A DNA stretch of 64,000 bases from Pseudomonas rubra (GTDB taxonomy: Bacteria; Pseudomonadota; Gammaproteobacteria; Pseudomonadales; Pseudomonadaceae), in the NCBI RefSeq assembly GCF_028656935.1, contig NZ_JAMDGZ010000037.1:1-64000 (forward strand), written 5' to 3'. The first letter of the stretch is position 1, and every line of letters starts with the position of its first letter. The notes under the pieces are model-generated. The model saw only the letters and a list, made by a program, of their open reading frames with translations, did not search any database and was not told where the DNA came from. Positions 1 through 9,285 of the stretch are shown in pieces. The position numbers were made by a program, and so were the translations under genes.

Positions 1-68
1 CTGTACTCCATGTGAACAGTCAGCATCAGATGTGTAGTCACACCACCCCTTCAAGTCTTACCATACAA

Positions 69-133
69 GCGGGCTTGCCCCGCGATACAATGCGGCTGAC
101 AGAATGCTATCGCGGGGCAAGCCCGCTCCCACA
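69..133. repeat. REP pair (inverted)
   Basis: Two inverted copies of the Pseudomonas REP core lie here: gcgggcttgccccgcgat at 69-86 and its reverse complement at 109-126, followed by tcccaca. The pair can fold into a long stem and sits downstream of polB, the only gene end in the first 222 bases. I see nothing else in 1-222. Confidence 0.85.
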
Positions 134-222
134 GGGATCTCGCCAGCTATTAAAAAGCTGTGCAAGACAGTTACTCCCACAATGAGGTCTTTCCTGGGCC
201 ATAGAATCTCCCACAGGGTTCG

Positions 223-2583
223 CTAGAACAACCCCATCTGCCGATCGATCAGCGCGGTGAAGTCATCTTCCACGAACGGCAGAATCGCATCCGCCACCGG
301 CTGCAACTGCCGGGTCAGGTAGTGGTCGTAGTCGATCGCCGAATGCCGCGTCTCCAACGGCTCAGGCCCGGCCAGGGTGATCACGTAGCTGATCCAGCCG
401 CCATTCTGGTACTGCCGCGGCCGGCCCTGGCGGTCATTGAAGTCGTCGGCCAGGCGCGCCGCACGCACATGCGGCGGCACGTTGCGCTGGTAGTCGGCCA
501 GCGGCCGACGCAGGCGCTTGCGGTAGATCAGCAGTTCATCCTGCTCACCGGCCAGGGTCTTGCGCACGTATTCGCGCAGGTACTGCTGGTACGGCTGGCG
601 CTTGAAGATCCGCTCGTACAGTTCCTGCTGGAACTGCCGGGCCAGTGGCGACCAGTCGGTACGCACGCTTTCCAGGCCCTTGAAGATCATCTCCTCAACG
701 CCCTCGCCACGCTGCACCAGGCCGGCGTAACGCTTCTTGCTGCCCTCCTCGGCGCCGCGAATGGTCGGCATCAAGAAGCGCTTGTAGTGGATCTCGTACT
801 GCAGCTCCAGGGCGCTGTCCAGGCCATAGCTGTCGCGCAGATGCTCGCGCCACCACTGGTTGACCTGCTGCACCAGTTCACGGCCGATACGCGCCGCGTC
901 CGCTTCGTCATGGGCGCCCTTGAGCCAGACGAAGGTGGAGTCGGTGTCGCCGTAGATCACCGCGTACCCCCGGGCCTCGATCAGCTCGCGGGTGCGGCGC
1001 ATGATCTCGTGGCCACGCATGGTGATCGATGATGCCAGGCGCGGGTCGAAGAAGCGGCAGCCACTGGAACCGAGCACGCCGTAAAAGGCGTTCATGATGA
1101 TCTTCAGCGCCTGAGACAGCGGCGCGTTGTGTTCGCGCTTGGCCGTCTCTCGGCCCTGCCAGACCCGTTCGACAATGGCCGGCAGGCAGTGCCGGGTACG
1201 CGAGAAGTACGCGCCGCGAAAGCCCGGCACCGAGCTATCCAGGCCCGGCTCGCGCAAGCCTTCAATCAGCCCCAGCGGGTCGATCAGGAAGGTGCGGATA
1301 ATCGACGGATACAGGCTCTTGTAGTCGAGCACCAGCACCGACTCGTACAGCCCCGGCCGCGAATCCATGACAAAGCCGCCAGGGCTGGCCTCCTCCGGAC
1401 GCTCGCCCTGGTTCGGCGCCACGTAGCCCTGACGGTGCATCAAGGGCATGTACAGGTGACAAAACGCCGCCACCGAGCCGCCGCTGCGATCAACCGGCAA
1501 GCCGGTGACCGTCGCCCGCTCCAGCAGGAAGGTCAGCAATTGGGTCTTGGCGAAAATCCGCGTGACCAGCTCACAGTCCTTGAGGTTGTAGCGGGCCAGG
1601 GCCGGCTTGTCCTCGGCGAACATGCGGTTGATTTCATCCATGCGCTGGTACGGCGTATCGATGGCCTTGCCTTCGCCGAGCAGGGTCTGGGCGACGTTCT
1701 CCAGGCTGAACGAGGGAAAGCTCCAGGTCGCCGAGCGCAGCCCTTCGATACCGTCGATGATCAGGCGCCCGGCAGCACTGGCAAAGAAGTGCGTGCGGCT
1801 GCCGTGCTCGCGCCAGTCCATTGCCTCACCGCCACGCCCCAGGCACAGCGGCACCTTGAGCTGGGTGGCGTGATGCTGCAGCACGCGCAAGTCGAACTGC
1901 ACCAGGTTCCAGCCGATGATCGCGTCGGGGTCGTGCTGGGCCAGCCAGTCGTTCAGGCGTTCGAGCAGTTGGCTGCGGCTGTCGCAGTATTCGAGGTCGA
2001 AGTCCACGCCCTCGGCATCGCCATTGGCCGGCCCGAGCATGTACACCTGGCGCTGGCCGCAGCCTTCAAGGGCAATGGAGTACAACTCGCCACGCTCGGT
2101 GGTTTCGATGTCCAGCGACACCAGCCTGAGCGTCGGGCGGTAGTCGGGGGCAGGCTTGAGTTGGGCATCGATCAACACGCCGCTGGCATCGGACGTACCG
2201 CTGAAACTCACCGGCGCGGTGATGAAGCGCTCCATCAGGTAGCGCTCGGACGGGCGCACATCGGCTTCGTAGATTTGTACCCCGCTTGCGCGCAGGCGCT
2301 TTTCCAGCTGGATCAACTGGCGGTGCTGGCGGCAGTACAGGCCCAGCACGGGCCGTTGCTCGAAGTCGCGCAGGGCCAGTTCGCGCAACTCGACCTCGCG
2401 CTCGCCGCGCAACACGCTTTCGGCTTGCCCACGCTGCTCGGCGGGGATGAACGCCACCGAGGTTTGCGGCGCCAGTCGCACTCGCTGCGGGCCCTGATCG
2501 GTGGCCAGCCAGAACTCGACCACTGTCCCCGCCGGGGTGTCGCGCCAATGCCGGGTCAGGACAAAGCCCTGCTGTAACTCCAC
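223..2583 (-). CDS. polB: DNA polymerase II (family B)
   Basis: Damage-inducible family B replicative-type polymerase with 3'-5' proofreading. All signature motifs are present: exonuclease motif with DIET (SLDIETTERG), polymerase motif A DYKSLYPSII, motif B around KIIMNAFYG and motif C YGDTDS. I chose the GTG at 2583 (786 residues, close to the roughly 780 usual for PolB) because GAGG lies 8 bases before it. A longer TTG-initiated reading frame to 2703 would overlap the upstream MFS gene and adds a basic tail that does not look like PolB. The upstream MFS gene is on the same strand and 64 bases away. I see no SOS box, but the promoter may lie inside the MFS gene. Confidence 0.95.
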   Translation of the reverse strand: MELQQGFVLTRHWRDTPAGTVVEFWLATDQGPQRVRLAPQTSVAFIPAEQRGQAESVLRGEREVELRELALRDFEQRPVLGLYCRQHRQLIQLEKRLRASGVQIYEADVRPSERYLMERFITAPVSFSGTSDASGVLIDAQLKPAPDYRPTLRLVSLDIETTERGELYSIALEGCGQRQVYMLGPANGDAEGVDFDLEYCDSRSQLLERLNDWLAQHDPDAIIGWNLVQFDLRVLQHHATQLKVPLCLGRGGEAMDWREHGSRTHFFASAAGRLIIDGIEGLRSATWSFPSFSLENVAQTLLGEGKAIDTPYQRMDEINRMFAEDKPALARYNLKDCELVTRIFAKTQLLTFLLERATVTGLPVDRSGGSVAAFCHLYMPLMHRQGYVAPNQGERPEEASPGGFVMDSRPGLYESVLVLDYKSLYPSIIRTFLIDPLGLIEGLREPGLDSSVPGFRGAYFSRTRHCLPAIVERVWQGRETAKREHNAPLSQALKIIMNAFYGVLGSSGCRFFDPRLASSITMRGHEIMRRTRELIEARGYAVIYGDTDSTFVWLKGAHDEADAARIGRELVQQVNQWWREHLRDSYGLDSALELQYEIHYKRFLMPTIRGAEEGSKKRYAGLVQRGEGVEEMIFKGLESVRTDWSPLARQFQQELYERIFKRQPYQQYLREYVRKTLAGEQDELLIYRKRLRRPLADYQRNVPPHVRAARLADDFNDRQGRPRQYQNGGWISYVITLAGPEPLETRHSAIDYDHYLTRQLQPVADAILPFVEDDFTALIDRQMGLF

Positions 2584-2647
2584 CGCTGCAACCTCGAAAA
2601 CACCTGTATGCGCCGATTCTACCCGTCTGCGCAGCTGCCTGCCGAAC

Positions 2648-3856
2648 TTAGCTGAGCACCCGCGCACCCGGAGCGAAACCGTGACCCTGGGCACGGCCGG
2701 CAATCAGCAGGGCCAGGCCGATCAGCACCAGTAGCACCCAGGGGAAACTGCCCACACCCCACTGGCTGAGCAGCACGCCACCGAGCAGGCCGCCGGCGGC
2801 AATCGCCGAGTTCCATACCGTGACGATCATCGACTGCGCCACATCCGCACCCTCCCCGGCGGCGTCGGCGCTGGCGGTTTGCAGCAAGGTCGGCGCACCG
2901 CCATAGGTCAGCCCCCAGAGCGCGACACTGGCATACACCAGCGCTGCCGACTGGCTGACAAAACCGAGCACCAGCGCCACCACGGCAAAGCCGAACAAAC
3001 TCAGCAGCACCATGGTGCGCAGGTGCCTGTCGATCAACGCACCGACCACGCCGATGCCGACCAACGCGGCGATGCCGAAGGTCAACAGGACCATGCCGGT
3101 GCTTGCCGCCAAGCCCACCGAGGCCAGGAACGGCACGATGTAGGTGTACAGCACGTTGTGCGCCAGCACCCAGGTGAGGATCACCAGCAGCACCGACATT
3201 ACCCCGGGTGTGCGCAGCACATGGACGATGCCCGGGCGCTGGCCCGGGGCGTGGCCATCAAAGTCAGGCACCTTGCACAACACCCAGGCCACCAGCAGCA
3301 GGGTCGCCGCCGAGACCAGGGCAAAGGTCATGCGCCAGCCCAGCAACTCACCCAACCAGGTGCCGGCCGGCACCCCCAGCGACAGGGCCAGCGGCGCGCC
3401 GATCATCGCCAGCGCCATGGCCCGCCCCTGTTGCTCAGGGCTGACCATGCGTCGCGCATGCCCGGCGATCACACCCCAGGCCAGGCCCGCAGCAACGCCG
3501 GTCATGAAGCGGGCGACCAACGTCAGCCAGTAAGCACTGGACAAGGCCGTCACCGTGTTGAACAGCAAGAAGCCGACAATCGCCAGCAACAACACCGGCC
3601 GCCGGCGCCAACCCTGGGTCATAGTCACCAGCGGAATGGCCGTGAGCAGTGAGCCCAGGGCATAGACGCTGACCATCTGCCCGGCCATGGCCTCGCTGAT
3701 CTGCATGCCGCTGGAGATCTGCCCGAGCAGGCCGGCCGGCAGGGTTTCGCTGAGGATGGCGATAAACCCGGTCATGGCCAGGGCCAGCAGGCCGCTGACC
3801 GGCAGGGGCTGTACCAGCTCGGTCGACCCATCGGCCGCGCAACTCATCTGGGTCAT
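2648..3856 (-). CDS. MFS transporter, DHA1 family (AraJ/sugar-efflux-like)
   Basis: Drug:H+ antiporter-type permease of 402 residues with about 12 hydrophobic segments. It has the family pattern after TM2 and between halves, including VSVYALGSLLTAIP and ARFMTGVAAGLAWG. It probably exports small molecules or sugars; the substrate is not predictable from sequence. The start at 3856 is preceded by AGGAG with 7 bases of spacing. Upstream in-frame codons would run into the divergent LysR promoter. It is transcribed away from the LysR gene at 3964, the usual arrangement for a regulator and its target exporter. Confidence 0.9.
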   Translation of the reverse strand: MTQMSCAADGSTELVQPLPVSGLLALAMTGFIAILSETLPAGLLGQISSGMQISEAMAGQMVSVYALGSLLTAIPLVTMTQGWRRRPVLLLAIVGFLLFNTVTALSSAYWLTLVARFMTGVAAGLAWGVIAGHARRMVSPEQQGRAMALAMIGAPLALSLGVPAGTWLGELLGWRMTFALVSAATLLLVAWVLCKVPDFDGHAPGQRPGIVHVLRTPGVMSVLLVILTWVLAHNVLYTYIVPFLASVGLAASTGMVLLTFGIAALVGIGVVGALIDRHLRTMVLLSLFGFAVVALVLGFVSQSAALVYASVALWGLTYGGAPTLLQTASADAAGEGADVAQSMIVTVWNSAIAAGGLLGGVLLSQWGVGSFPWVLLVLIGLALLIAGRAQGHGFAPGARVLS

Positions 3857-3937
3857 GGTGAAACTCCTGTAGGAAAGATGGGCGAACCTTAAGCCTGCGG
3901 TCACTGCGGAAAAAGACGGGTACAATTCCACTCATAA

Positions 3938-3953
3938 CGGACATTGATGTCCG
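3938..3953. promoter_or_regulatory. Perfect 16-bp palindrome, probable LysR operator
   Basis: CGGACATTGATGTCCG is a 7-bp perfect inverted repeat with a 2-base centre. It lies in the 107-base divergent gap between the MFS gene and its LysR regulator, 10 bases before the LysR start. The position suits autoregulation plus control of the exporter. The site is inferred from symmetry and position only. Confidence 0.55.
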
Positions 3954-3963
3954 CAATCAGAGC

Positions 3964-4860
3964 ATGCAGATGGATAGCCTCAGTGGTTTCGTGGTGTTTG
4001 TGCAGGTGGCGGAAACCGGCAGCTTCGTCGGCGCCGCCCAGTCGTTGGGGGTCAGTGCTTCGGCCATTGGCAAGCGCGTGGCGCGCCTGGAAAGCCGCCT
4101 GGGGGTGCGCCTGTTTCACCGCAGCACGCGCAGCATCACCCTGACCGCCGAGGGCAACCTGTTCCTGGAACGCAGCCGACGCATCCTCGCCGAGATCGAA
4201 GCCACCGAGCTAGAACTCTCCCAGGCCCGCGAGCTGCCCCGCGGGCGCCTGCGCATCAGCCTGCCGCAGGTGACCGCACTGGTAATGCCGGCCTTGAGCG
4301 AGTTCATGGCGCAATACCCAGCCATCGAGCTGGACCTGGATTTCGACGACCGCTTGGTCGACATCATCGGCGAAGGATTCGATGTGGTGATGCGCGGCGG
4401 CACGCCCAGCGACTCACGCCTGAGCGCGCGCTTTCTCGGCCACTTCCACCATGTACTGGTGGCCTCACCGACCTACCTGGCGAGCAATGGCACCCCTACT
4501 CACCCCGACCAGTTGGCCCGGCACACCTGCCTGCATTACCGCTTCCCCAGCACCGGCAAGCTTGAACAATGGCCGTTGCGCCAGGAACCGGCCGGGCGTG
4601 AATACCAGATCCCGGTGTCGATGGTCTGCAACCACGTCGACACACGCATCTGCTTTGCCATGCGCGATCGCGGCATTACCTGCATTCCGGATTTCACCGT
4701 GCGCCAGCAACTGCAACGCGGGGAGCTGGTGACGGTACTCGATGACTACATGGAGCGGCGCGGCAGCTTCTACCTGCTGTGGCCGTCCGGCCGCCAGGTG
4801 CCGCCACGGCTGCGGGTGTTCATCGACTTCATGAGCACGCGGGTGCTGCCGCAGCATTAG
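3964..4860 (+). CDS. LysR-family transcriptional regulator
   Basis: 298 residues: N-terminal winged HTH (about residues 3-62, with AAQSLGVSASAIGKRVARLE as HTH and dimerisation start) followed by a periplasmic-binding-protein-like effector domain (from about 90). It resembles the large DsdC/YafC-like group that controls neighbouring efflux genes. It is divergent from the MFS exporter at 2648 and probably regulates it through the palindrome at 3938-3953. There is a second possible ATG two codons downstream. Its 3' end overlaps by 3 bases with the tail of the next, convergent LysR gene. Confidence 0.93.
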   Translation: MQMDSLSGFVVFVQVAETGSFVGAAQSLGVSASAIGKRVARLESRLGVRLFHRSTRSITLTAEGNLFLERSRRILAEIEATELELSQARELPRGRLRISLPQVTALVMPALSEFMAQYPAIELDLDFDDRLVDIIGEGFDVVMRGGTPSDSRLSARFLGHFHHVLVASPTYLASNGTPTHPDQLARHTCLHYRFPSTGKLEQWPLRQEPAGREYQIPVSMVCNHVDTRICFAMRDRGITCIPDFTVRQQLQRGELVTVLDDYMERRGSFYLLWPSGRQVPPRLRVFIDFMSTRVLPQH

Positions 4861-5756
4861 TCATATAAATAGTCCAGCCCTTGACTGGGCAGTTGCGGCA
4901 CATGTTGCTGCAAGAACTCACCCAGTGCCTGCACCTGGCGCGCCTTGGGGCTGGCCTGGAGCCAGGTCAGGTAATAGCCCTCGCCGGTAGCCACTGCCTG
5001 GGGAAAGGGCGTAACCAGACGCCCGGCGTCGATCTCGCCGCTGGCCAGCAGCAGGTCGACTACCGCCACGCCCAGGCCTTGCTGGGCCGCCGAGATGCCC
5101 TGATCCAGAGTGTCGAACACCTGACCGCGTTCCAGGCTCGGCGCATCGCCTCCTGTCCGCTTCAACCAACGCCGCCAGTCACGGCGATCCGGCGAGGGGT
5201 GCAGCAGCTCGCAGCGGGTCAGGTCTGCCGGGTAACCGGGTTGGCACACCGGCACCAGCCATTCGTCAAACAGCTTGAGGCAGGCGATGTCTGCGCCAAA
5301 ATGGCCGTCTGCGAGAAGAATCGCGCAGTCGTAGGGCTCGCTGTAGAAGTCCACCGTGTCGATGTCCATCCACACGCTGCTCAGTTGTACCTGACGGTGT
5401 TCTGCGCCTTGCTTGAACAGCGTCAACTGCCTGAGCAACCAGCGCACGGTCAGGGTCGAGGGCGCTTTCAGACGCAGTTGCTGGCGGTCCTGCTTGAGCA
5501 GGCCACAGGCGTTTTCGATGATTTTGAAGCCGACCTTGAGCTCCTGGGCCAGCAACCGGCCCGGCTCGGTCAGCGCCACTTTCGGCCCGCGCCGTTCGAA
5601 CAGTGCGCAGTCGAACAGGCCTTCGAGGGTCTTGATGTGATGGCTGATGGCGCCTTGGGTCAGGGCCAGTTCTTCAGCGGCGCGGGTGAACGAGCCATAG
5701 CGCGCGGCTACCTCGAACGCCCTCAGGGCCTGCAATGCGGGGATGCGTTCGGTCAT
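4857..5756 (-). CDS. LysR-family regulator, GcvA-like
   Basis: 299 residues with an HTH near the N-terminus (FTRAAEELALTQGAISHHIK) typical of the GcvA/AmpR subgroup, followed by an effector-binding domain. It is divergent from a LysE/RhtB exporter gene starting 105 bases away, so the likely role is control of that exporter in response to an amino acid; this is inferred from position. The gap holds an imperfect dyad, ACAGG-N10-CCTGT at 5799-5818, as a possible operator. Confidence 0.92.
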   Translation of the reverse strand: MTERIPALQALRAFEVAARYGSFTRAAEELALTQGAISHHIKTLEGLFDCALFERRGPKVALTEPGRLLAQELKVGFKIIENACGLLKQDRQQLRLKAPSTLTVRWLLRQLTLFKQGAEHRQVQLSSVWMDIDTVDFYSEPYDCAILLADGHFGADIACLKLFDEWLVPVCQPGYPADLTRCELLHPSPDRRDWRRWLKRTGGDAPSLERGQVFDTLDQGISAAQQGLGVAVVDLLLASGEIDAGRLVTPFPQAVATGEGYYLTWLQASPKARQVQALGEFLQQHVPQLPSQGLDYLYD

Positions 5757-5861
5757 GGTCGTCTAAAGCATGAGTAAAACTAATAGAAAGCCACAGTAAC
5801 AGGCGTTTTACAACCTGTCGGGGCCTGCCGAAAATGCCGCTCCTGACAAAAACGCCGAGTC

Positions 5862-6485
5862 ATGCCCATGAACAGTGCCCTGCTTGCCACCTATGCCCTG
5901 ACCGTCCTGTTGCTGATTGCCAGCCCCGGCCCGGTGGTGGCACTGGTGGTCAACACCACCGCCCGCGCCGGGCGCAAACAGGCGCTGCTGACCGCCCTGG
6001 GCACCAACGGCGCGTCGCTGGTGCTGATTGCCCTGGCCGCACTGCTGATCATCAGCAGCGCCGCCCTCAACCCGCTGCTGCTCAGCGCCCTGAGCGTGTT
6101 CGGCTGCCTGTTCATCGGCTACCTGGGTGTGAGCGCCCTGGCCGAACTGCGCCAGCCCGACGCTGCGGCGGAGCCCCTGGCACCTCGTCAAGGTGGCTTG
6201 TGGCAAGGCTTTGCCATCGGCCTTGCGAACCCCAAGGACATTCTGTTCTTTGTCGCCTTCTTTCCGCAGTTCATCCAGGTCACTGAGCACTTCAGCCACA
6301 GTCTGATGCTGCTGGCGCTGGTCTGGCTGGTGCTCGACCTGGGAATCCTGGGCCTTTACATCCTGGCGATCGGGCGCCTGGCCGAGCGCATCAACCGGCG
6401 CCTGATCAGCGCCATCAGCGCCGTGGTACTGTTGGCCATCGCCATCGTGGGCCTGGCGTACAACCTTGGGCAACTGCTGCCCTGA
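5862..6485 (+). CDS. LysE/RhtB family amino-acid exporter
   Basis: 207-residue inner-membrane protein with six predicted hydrophobic segments. It has the LysE signature near the N-terminus (SPGPVVALVVNTTARAGRK) and the conserved GLANPKDILFF segment in the middle. The family exports amino acids or related compounds; the substrate here is unknown. A second ATG lies two codons in. The gene is divergent from the GcvA-like regulator at 4857-5756 and ends before a 155-base gap. Confidence 0.9.
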   Translation: MPMNSALLATYALTVLLLIASPGPVVALVVNTTARAGRKQALLTALGTNGASLVLIALAALLIISSAALNPLLLSALSVFGCLFIGYLGVSALAELRQPDAAAEPLAPRQGGLWQGFAIGLANPKDILFFVAFFPQFIQVTEHFSHSLMLLALVWLVLDLGILGLYILAIGRLAERINRRLISAISAVVLLAIAIVGLAYNLGQLLP

Positions 6486-6641
6486 CGGGCTAAGCTTCCG
6501 GGCGCGGGCCCGGGCGGTTAGAATGACGCGCCATATCCCAGGCCAGCCACACTATGGACAGTCGGATTGAACCCTGAACAGCGCAGTCGTCTCACAGGCA
6601 ACACGCATCCCCGCCCGGCCCCGAATTGCAGAGGCACCTAC

Positions 6642-7331
6642 TTGATCCGCTCGCCCCTTTTGCATGGCCTGCTTGCTGTCATGCTACCTGCTTCGGCACT
6701 GGCCGCCGGCGTGCAGATCGACCCACATGCCGACCTGCTGTATCGCCAGGCCCTGACCTTGCTAGAACAGGCCGATAGCCAGAACGCCAGCTTCAGCCTC
6801 AAGACCAGCACCACCGACCAGGACCTCGCCCAACAAGGCCAGGCCCTGGGCCGCACGTTGGCACCGGCGGTCAGCCTGTTGAAGAAAGCCGCGGACCGCC
6901 ATCACCCGGTGGCCCAGTACCGCCTGGCGCTCTACTACATCACCTACCTGCCCGCCGCACAGGTCGCCGACACGGCCTGCCCGCTGCTCGAAGCCAGCAT
7001 GAAGCAGGGCTTCGCCCCGCCAGCCCTGGGCATCGAAAACTGGTGCCCGAGCTACAGCCGCAGCGAGTACCGCGCGGCCCTGGAAAGCGTGTCGGCCATG
7101 GCCAGCGTCTTTGCCCCCTACTACCCGCAACCGGCCGTGCGTCTGTTGTGCCACCGCGAGCAACCGCAAGGCCTGGCCATGCAGTGGGGCCGCCAGCGCG
7201 ATTATCAGGCCGAAGTCTACCGCCTGCTGGCCAGTGCCGACCCGGCGCTGAGCAAGGCCTACTGGCAAAAAGCAGTGGAGATCAATGGCTGCATCGCGGC
7301 GCACCGGCACTTGGCCAACAATCAGTACTGA
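6642..7331 (+). CDS. Secreted Sel1-like repeat protein, unknown function
   Basis: A 229-residue protein beginning at TTG 6642, supported by GAGG at 6631-6634 with 7 bases of spacing. This start also puts a signal peptide (LLHGLLAVMLPASALAA) at the N-terminus. The mature part contains tetratricopeptide/Sel1-type helices, for example LLKKAADRHHPVAQYRLALY. A longer ATG start at 6567 would hide the signal peptide behind a Pro/Arg-rich stretch. The protein is probably periplasmic. I do not recognise a specific function. Confidence 0.75.
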   Translation: MIRSPLLHGLLAVMLPASALAAGVQIDPHADLLYRQALTLLEQADSQNASFSLKTSTTDQDLAQQGQALGRTLAPAVSLLKKAADRHHPVAQYRLALYYITYLPAAQVADTACPLLEASMKQGFAPPALGIENWCPSYSRSEYRAALESVSAMASVFAPYYPQPAVRLLCHREQPQGLAMQWGRQRDYQAEVYRLLASADPALSKAYWQKAVEINGCIAAHRHLANNQY

Positions 7332-7427
7332 CCCTGGGCGCCGCCGCTGACAGCAAGATCGTTCAAGCCAGCAGCCCATGGCTCTGGCATGCTGTGCTGC
7401 CTTGTTCATTTGTCGTTGCCGCCGTCC

Positions 7428-8126
7428 ATGTCCAGTCCGCCGTTTGCCCGTCAGGCTTTTACCCGTGGCGCCATCGCCATTCTGCCGTTGTCCCTGGCGG
7501 TCGCGCCCTGGGGCCTGCTTGCAGGTTCCATGGCCATCGAAGCCAACCTCAGCCCCTGGGAAGGCCAGGGCTTGTCGACCATTGTCTTTGCCGGGGCCGC
7601 CCAACTGGTGGCGATCGGCATGCTCAAGGGTGGCGCCAACCTGTTCTCGATCCTGCTGACCACCCTTTTGCTGACCTCCCAGCACTTGCTCTACGGCTTG
7701 TCGATGCGCCCGGTGCTGTCAGGCCTGCCGACCCGCTGGCGGCTGGGCCTGGGTTTTTTGCTCACTGACGAATTCTTTGCCCTCACCAGCCAGTACGACA
7801 AACAGCAATTCAACCGCTGGTACGCCCTGGGGGTGGGCCTGACCTTCTACATTGCCTGGAACCTGTTCACCCTGGCGGGGATCATCCTTGGCCAGAACAT
7901 CCCGCACCTGGACCAATTGGGCCTGGACTTCTCCATCGTCGCCACCTTCGTCGCCCTGATCGCACCGCTGGTGCGCAACCTGTCCACGGTGGTGTGCGTG
8001 GCGGTGTCGCTGTTCTGCTCGGTGCTGTTCAGCGTCTGGCACTGGGACATCGGCCTGGTCGCCGCCGGCCTGCTGGGCATGAGCGCCGGTTTCATCTGCC
8101 AGAAATTCAGTGGAGCACGCTCATGA
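7428..8126 (+). CDS. azlC: AzlC-family branched-chain amino-acid exporter large subunit
   Basis: 232-residue integral membrane protein of the AzlC/YgaZ family, which with AzlD forms an exporter of branched-chain or related amino acids. Conserved features include the FAGAAQLVAIGML segment after the first hairpin and several hydrophobic helices. I chose the ATG at 7428 because it aligns with the family N-terminus; no strong ribosome site is visible, so a start at 7389 cannot be excluded. The stop overlaps the azlD start (ATGA), indicating translational coupling. Confidence 0.88.
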   Translation: MSSPPFARQAFTRGAIAILPLSLAVAPWGLLAGSMAIEANLSPWEGQGLSTIVFAGAAQLVAIGMLKGGANLFSILLTTLLLTSQHLLYGLSMRPVLSGLPTRWRLGLGFLLTDEFFALTSQYDKQQFNRWYALGVGLTFYIAWNLFTLAGIILGQNIPHLDQLGLDFSIVATFVALIAPLVRNLSTVVCVAVSLFCSVLFSVWHWDIGLVAAGLLGMSAGFICQKFSGARS

Positions 8127-8446
8127 TCTTCGCCCTGATTATCGGCATGGGCCTGCTGGTGTTCCTCAATCGCTATGCATTTCTGGAGCCGCGCCTGCCC
8201 TTGCGCCTGAGCTCCAATGCGCGGCAGTTCCTCGGCTTCGCCGTGCCCGGCATGCTCACCGCGATCTGCGGGCCAATCGTCTTCCTGCCCGGGCACCAGC
8301 TCGACCTGAGCCTGAGCAACCCTTACCTGAGCGGATCGATTGTGGCCGTGGCGCTGGTCCTGTTGACCCGCAGTGTGTTGATCAGCATGCTGCTGAGCAT
8401 GGCTTTCTTCTTTGTCTTTCGTTGGTGGTTGAACGGCAGCCCATGA
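8123..8446 (+). CDS. azlD: AzlD-family transporter small subunit
   Basis: 107 residues with four hydrophobic helices. It starts in the ATGA overlap with azlC and ends in a second ATGA overlap with the AraC-type regulator. Size, position and pattern (N-terminal FALIIGMGLLVFLNRY, central GFAVPGMLTAI) match AzlD, the partner of AzlC in amino-acid export. Confidence 0.88.
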   Translation: MIFALIIGMGLLVFLNRYAFLEPRLPLRLSSNARQFLGFAVPGMLTAICGPIVFLPGHQLDLSLSNPYLSGSIVAVALVLLTRSVLISMLLSMAFFFVFRWWLNGSP

Positions 8447-9273
8447 ACCCTGCACACAAGGAACAGACACGCTTCTGGCAAGCATCGGCGCTCGGTGACA
8501 CCGAAATGCTGCATGCGCGTTATTTTCAGCAGCGCTTTGCCCCCCATGTGCATGAAGGCTACGTGATCACCATCATCGAGTCCGGCGCCCAGCGTTTCTG
8601 GCACCGAGGCAGCGAACACCTGGCACCGGTGGGCAGCATGGTGCTGATCAACCCCGATGAGCTGCACACCGGCGCCAAGGCCAGCGAAGACGGTTGGCGC
8701 TATCGCGGTTTCTACCCCGACTGCGAGCGCATCACTGGCGTGCTCGACGAGCTGGAGCTCAAGCGCGACGGCCTGCCGCGCTTCGACGCCAGCGTGCTGC
8801 ACGACCCACAGCTGGCCAAGGCGTTCAGTTGGCTGCACTGCTCGGCCGAACAGGGTGCCAGCGCCCTGGAGCAGCAGACCGCCTGGCGCGAAGCGGTGTT
8901 GTTGCTGGTGCAGCGCCACGCCCGTAGCGGCGAGGCGCGAGCGCCGGGTAATGAACCCGGCGCCGTGACCCGTGCCAAGGAGCTGATGGACAGCCGCCTG
9001 GCGTACCCGCCGTCATTGGAGGAACTGGCCACTGCGGTCAACCTTTCACCGTTTCACTTTGCCCGGGTGTTCCGCCAGGCCACCGGCCTGCCGCCGCATG
9101 CCTGGCTCAAGCAACGGCGCTTGAGCCGCGCCCGCGAGCTGTTGAAGAACGATTGCCTGCCGTTCAACGTCGCTTTCGCCCTGGGCTTCGCTGACCAGAG
9201 CCATCTGAACCGCCAATTCAAGCAAGCCTATGGCGTAACGCCCGGCGAGTATCGACGCGCCTGCACTCACTGA
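8443..9273 (+). CDS. AraC-family regulator with cupin sensor domain
   Basis: 276 residues. The N-terminal half is a cupin-like AraC_binding domain (HVHEGYVITIIESG). The C-terminal half has two HTHs (SLEELATAVNLSPFHFARVF and FNVAFALGFADQSHLNRQFK) and ends in TPGEYRRAC. The start overlaps the azlD stop (ATGA), so regulator and exporter are one operon. This is typical of AraC-AzlCD amino-acid export modules and suggests that it senses the exported substrate. Confidence 0.93.
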   Translation: MNPAHKEQTRFWQASALGDTEMLHARYFQQRFAPHVHEGYVITIIESGAQRFWHRGSEHLAPVGSMVLINPDELHTGAKASEDGWRYRGFYPDCERITGVLDELELKRDGLPRFDASVLHDPQLAKAFSWLHCSAEQGASALEQQTAWREAVLLLVQRHARSGEARAPGNEPGAVTRAKELMDSRLAYPPSLEELATAVNLSPFHFARVFRQATGLPPHAWLKQRRLSRARELLKNDCLPFNVAFALGFADQSHLNRQFKQAYGVTPGEYRRACTH

Positions 9274-9285
9274 CGGACTGACCCC

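Noticed and set aside
1129..2577. 482-codon plus-strand frame opposite polB
   Set aside because: Antisense shadow of polB; the His/Arg/Gln-rich translation has no domain features.
6498..6513. CCGGGC/GCCCGG hairpin after the LysE gene as terminator
   Set aside because: The stem is only six bp with no T-run; in such GC-rich DNA this is expected by chance.
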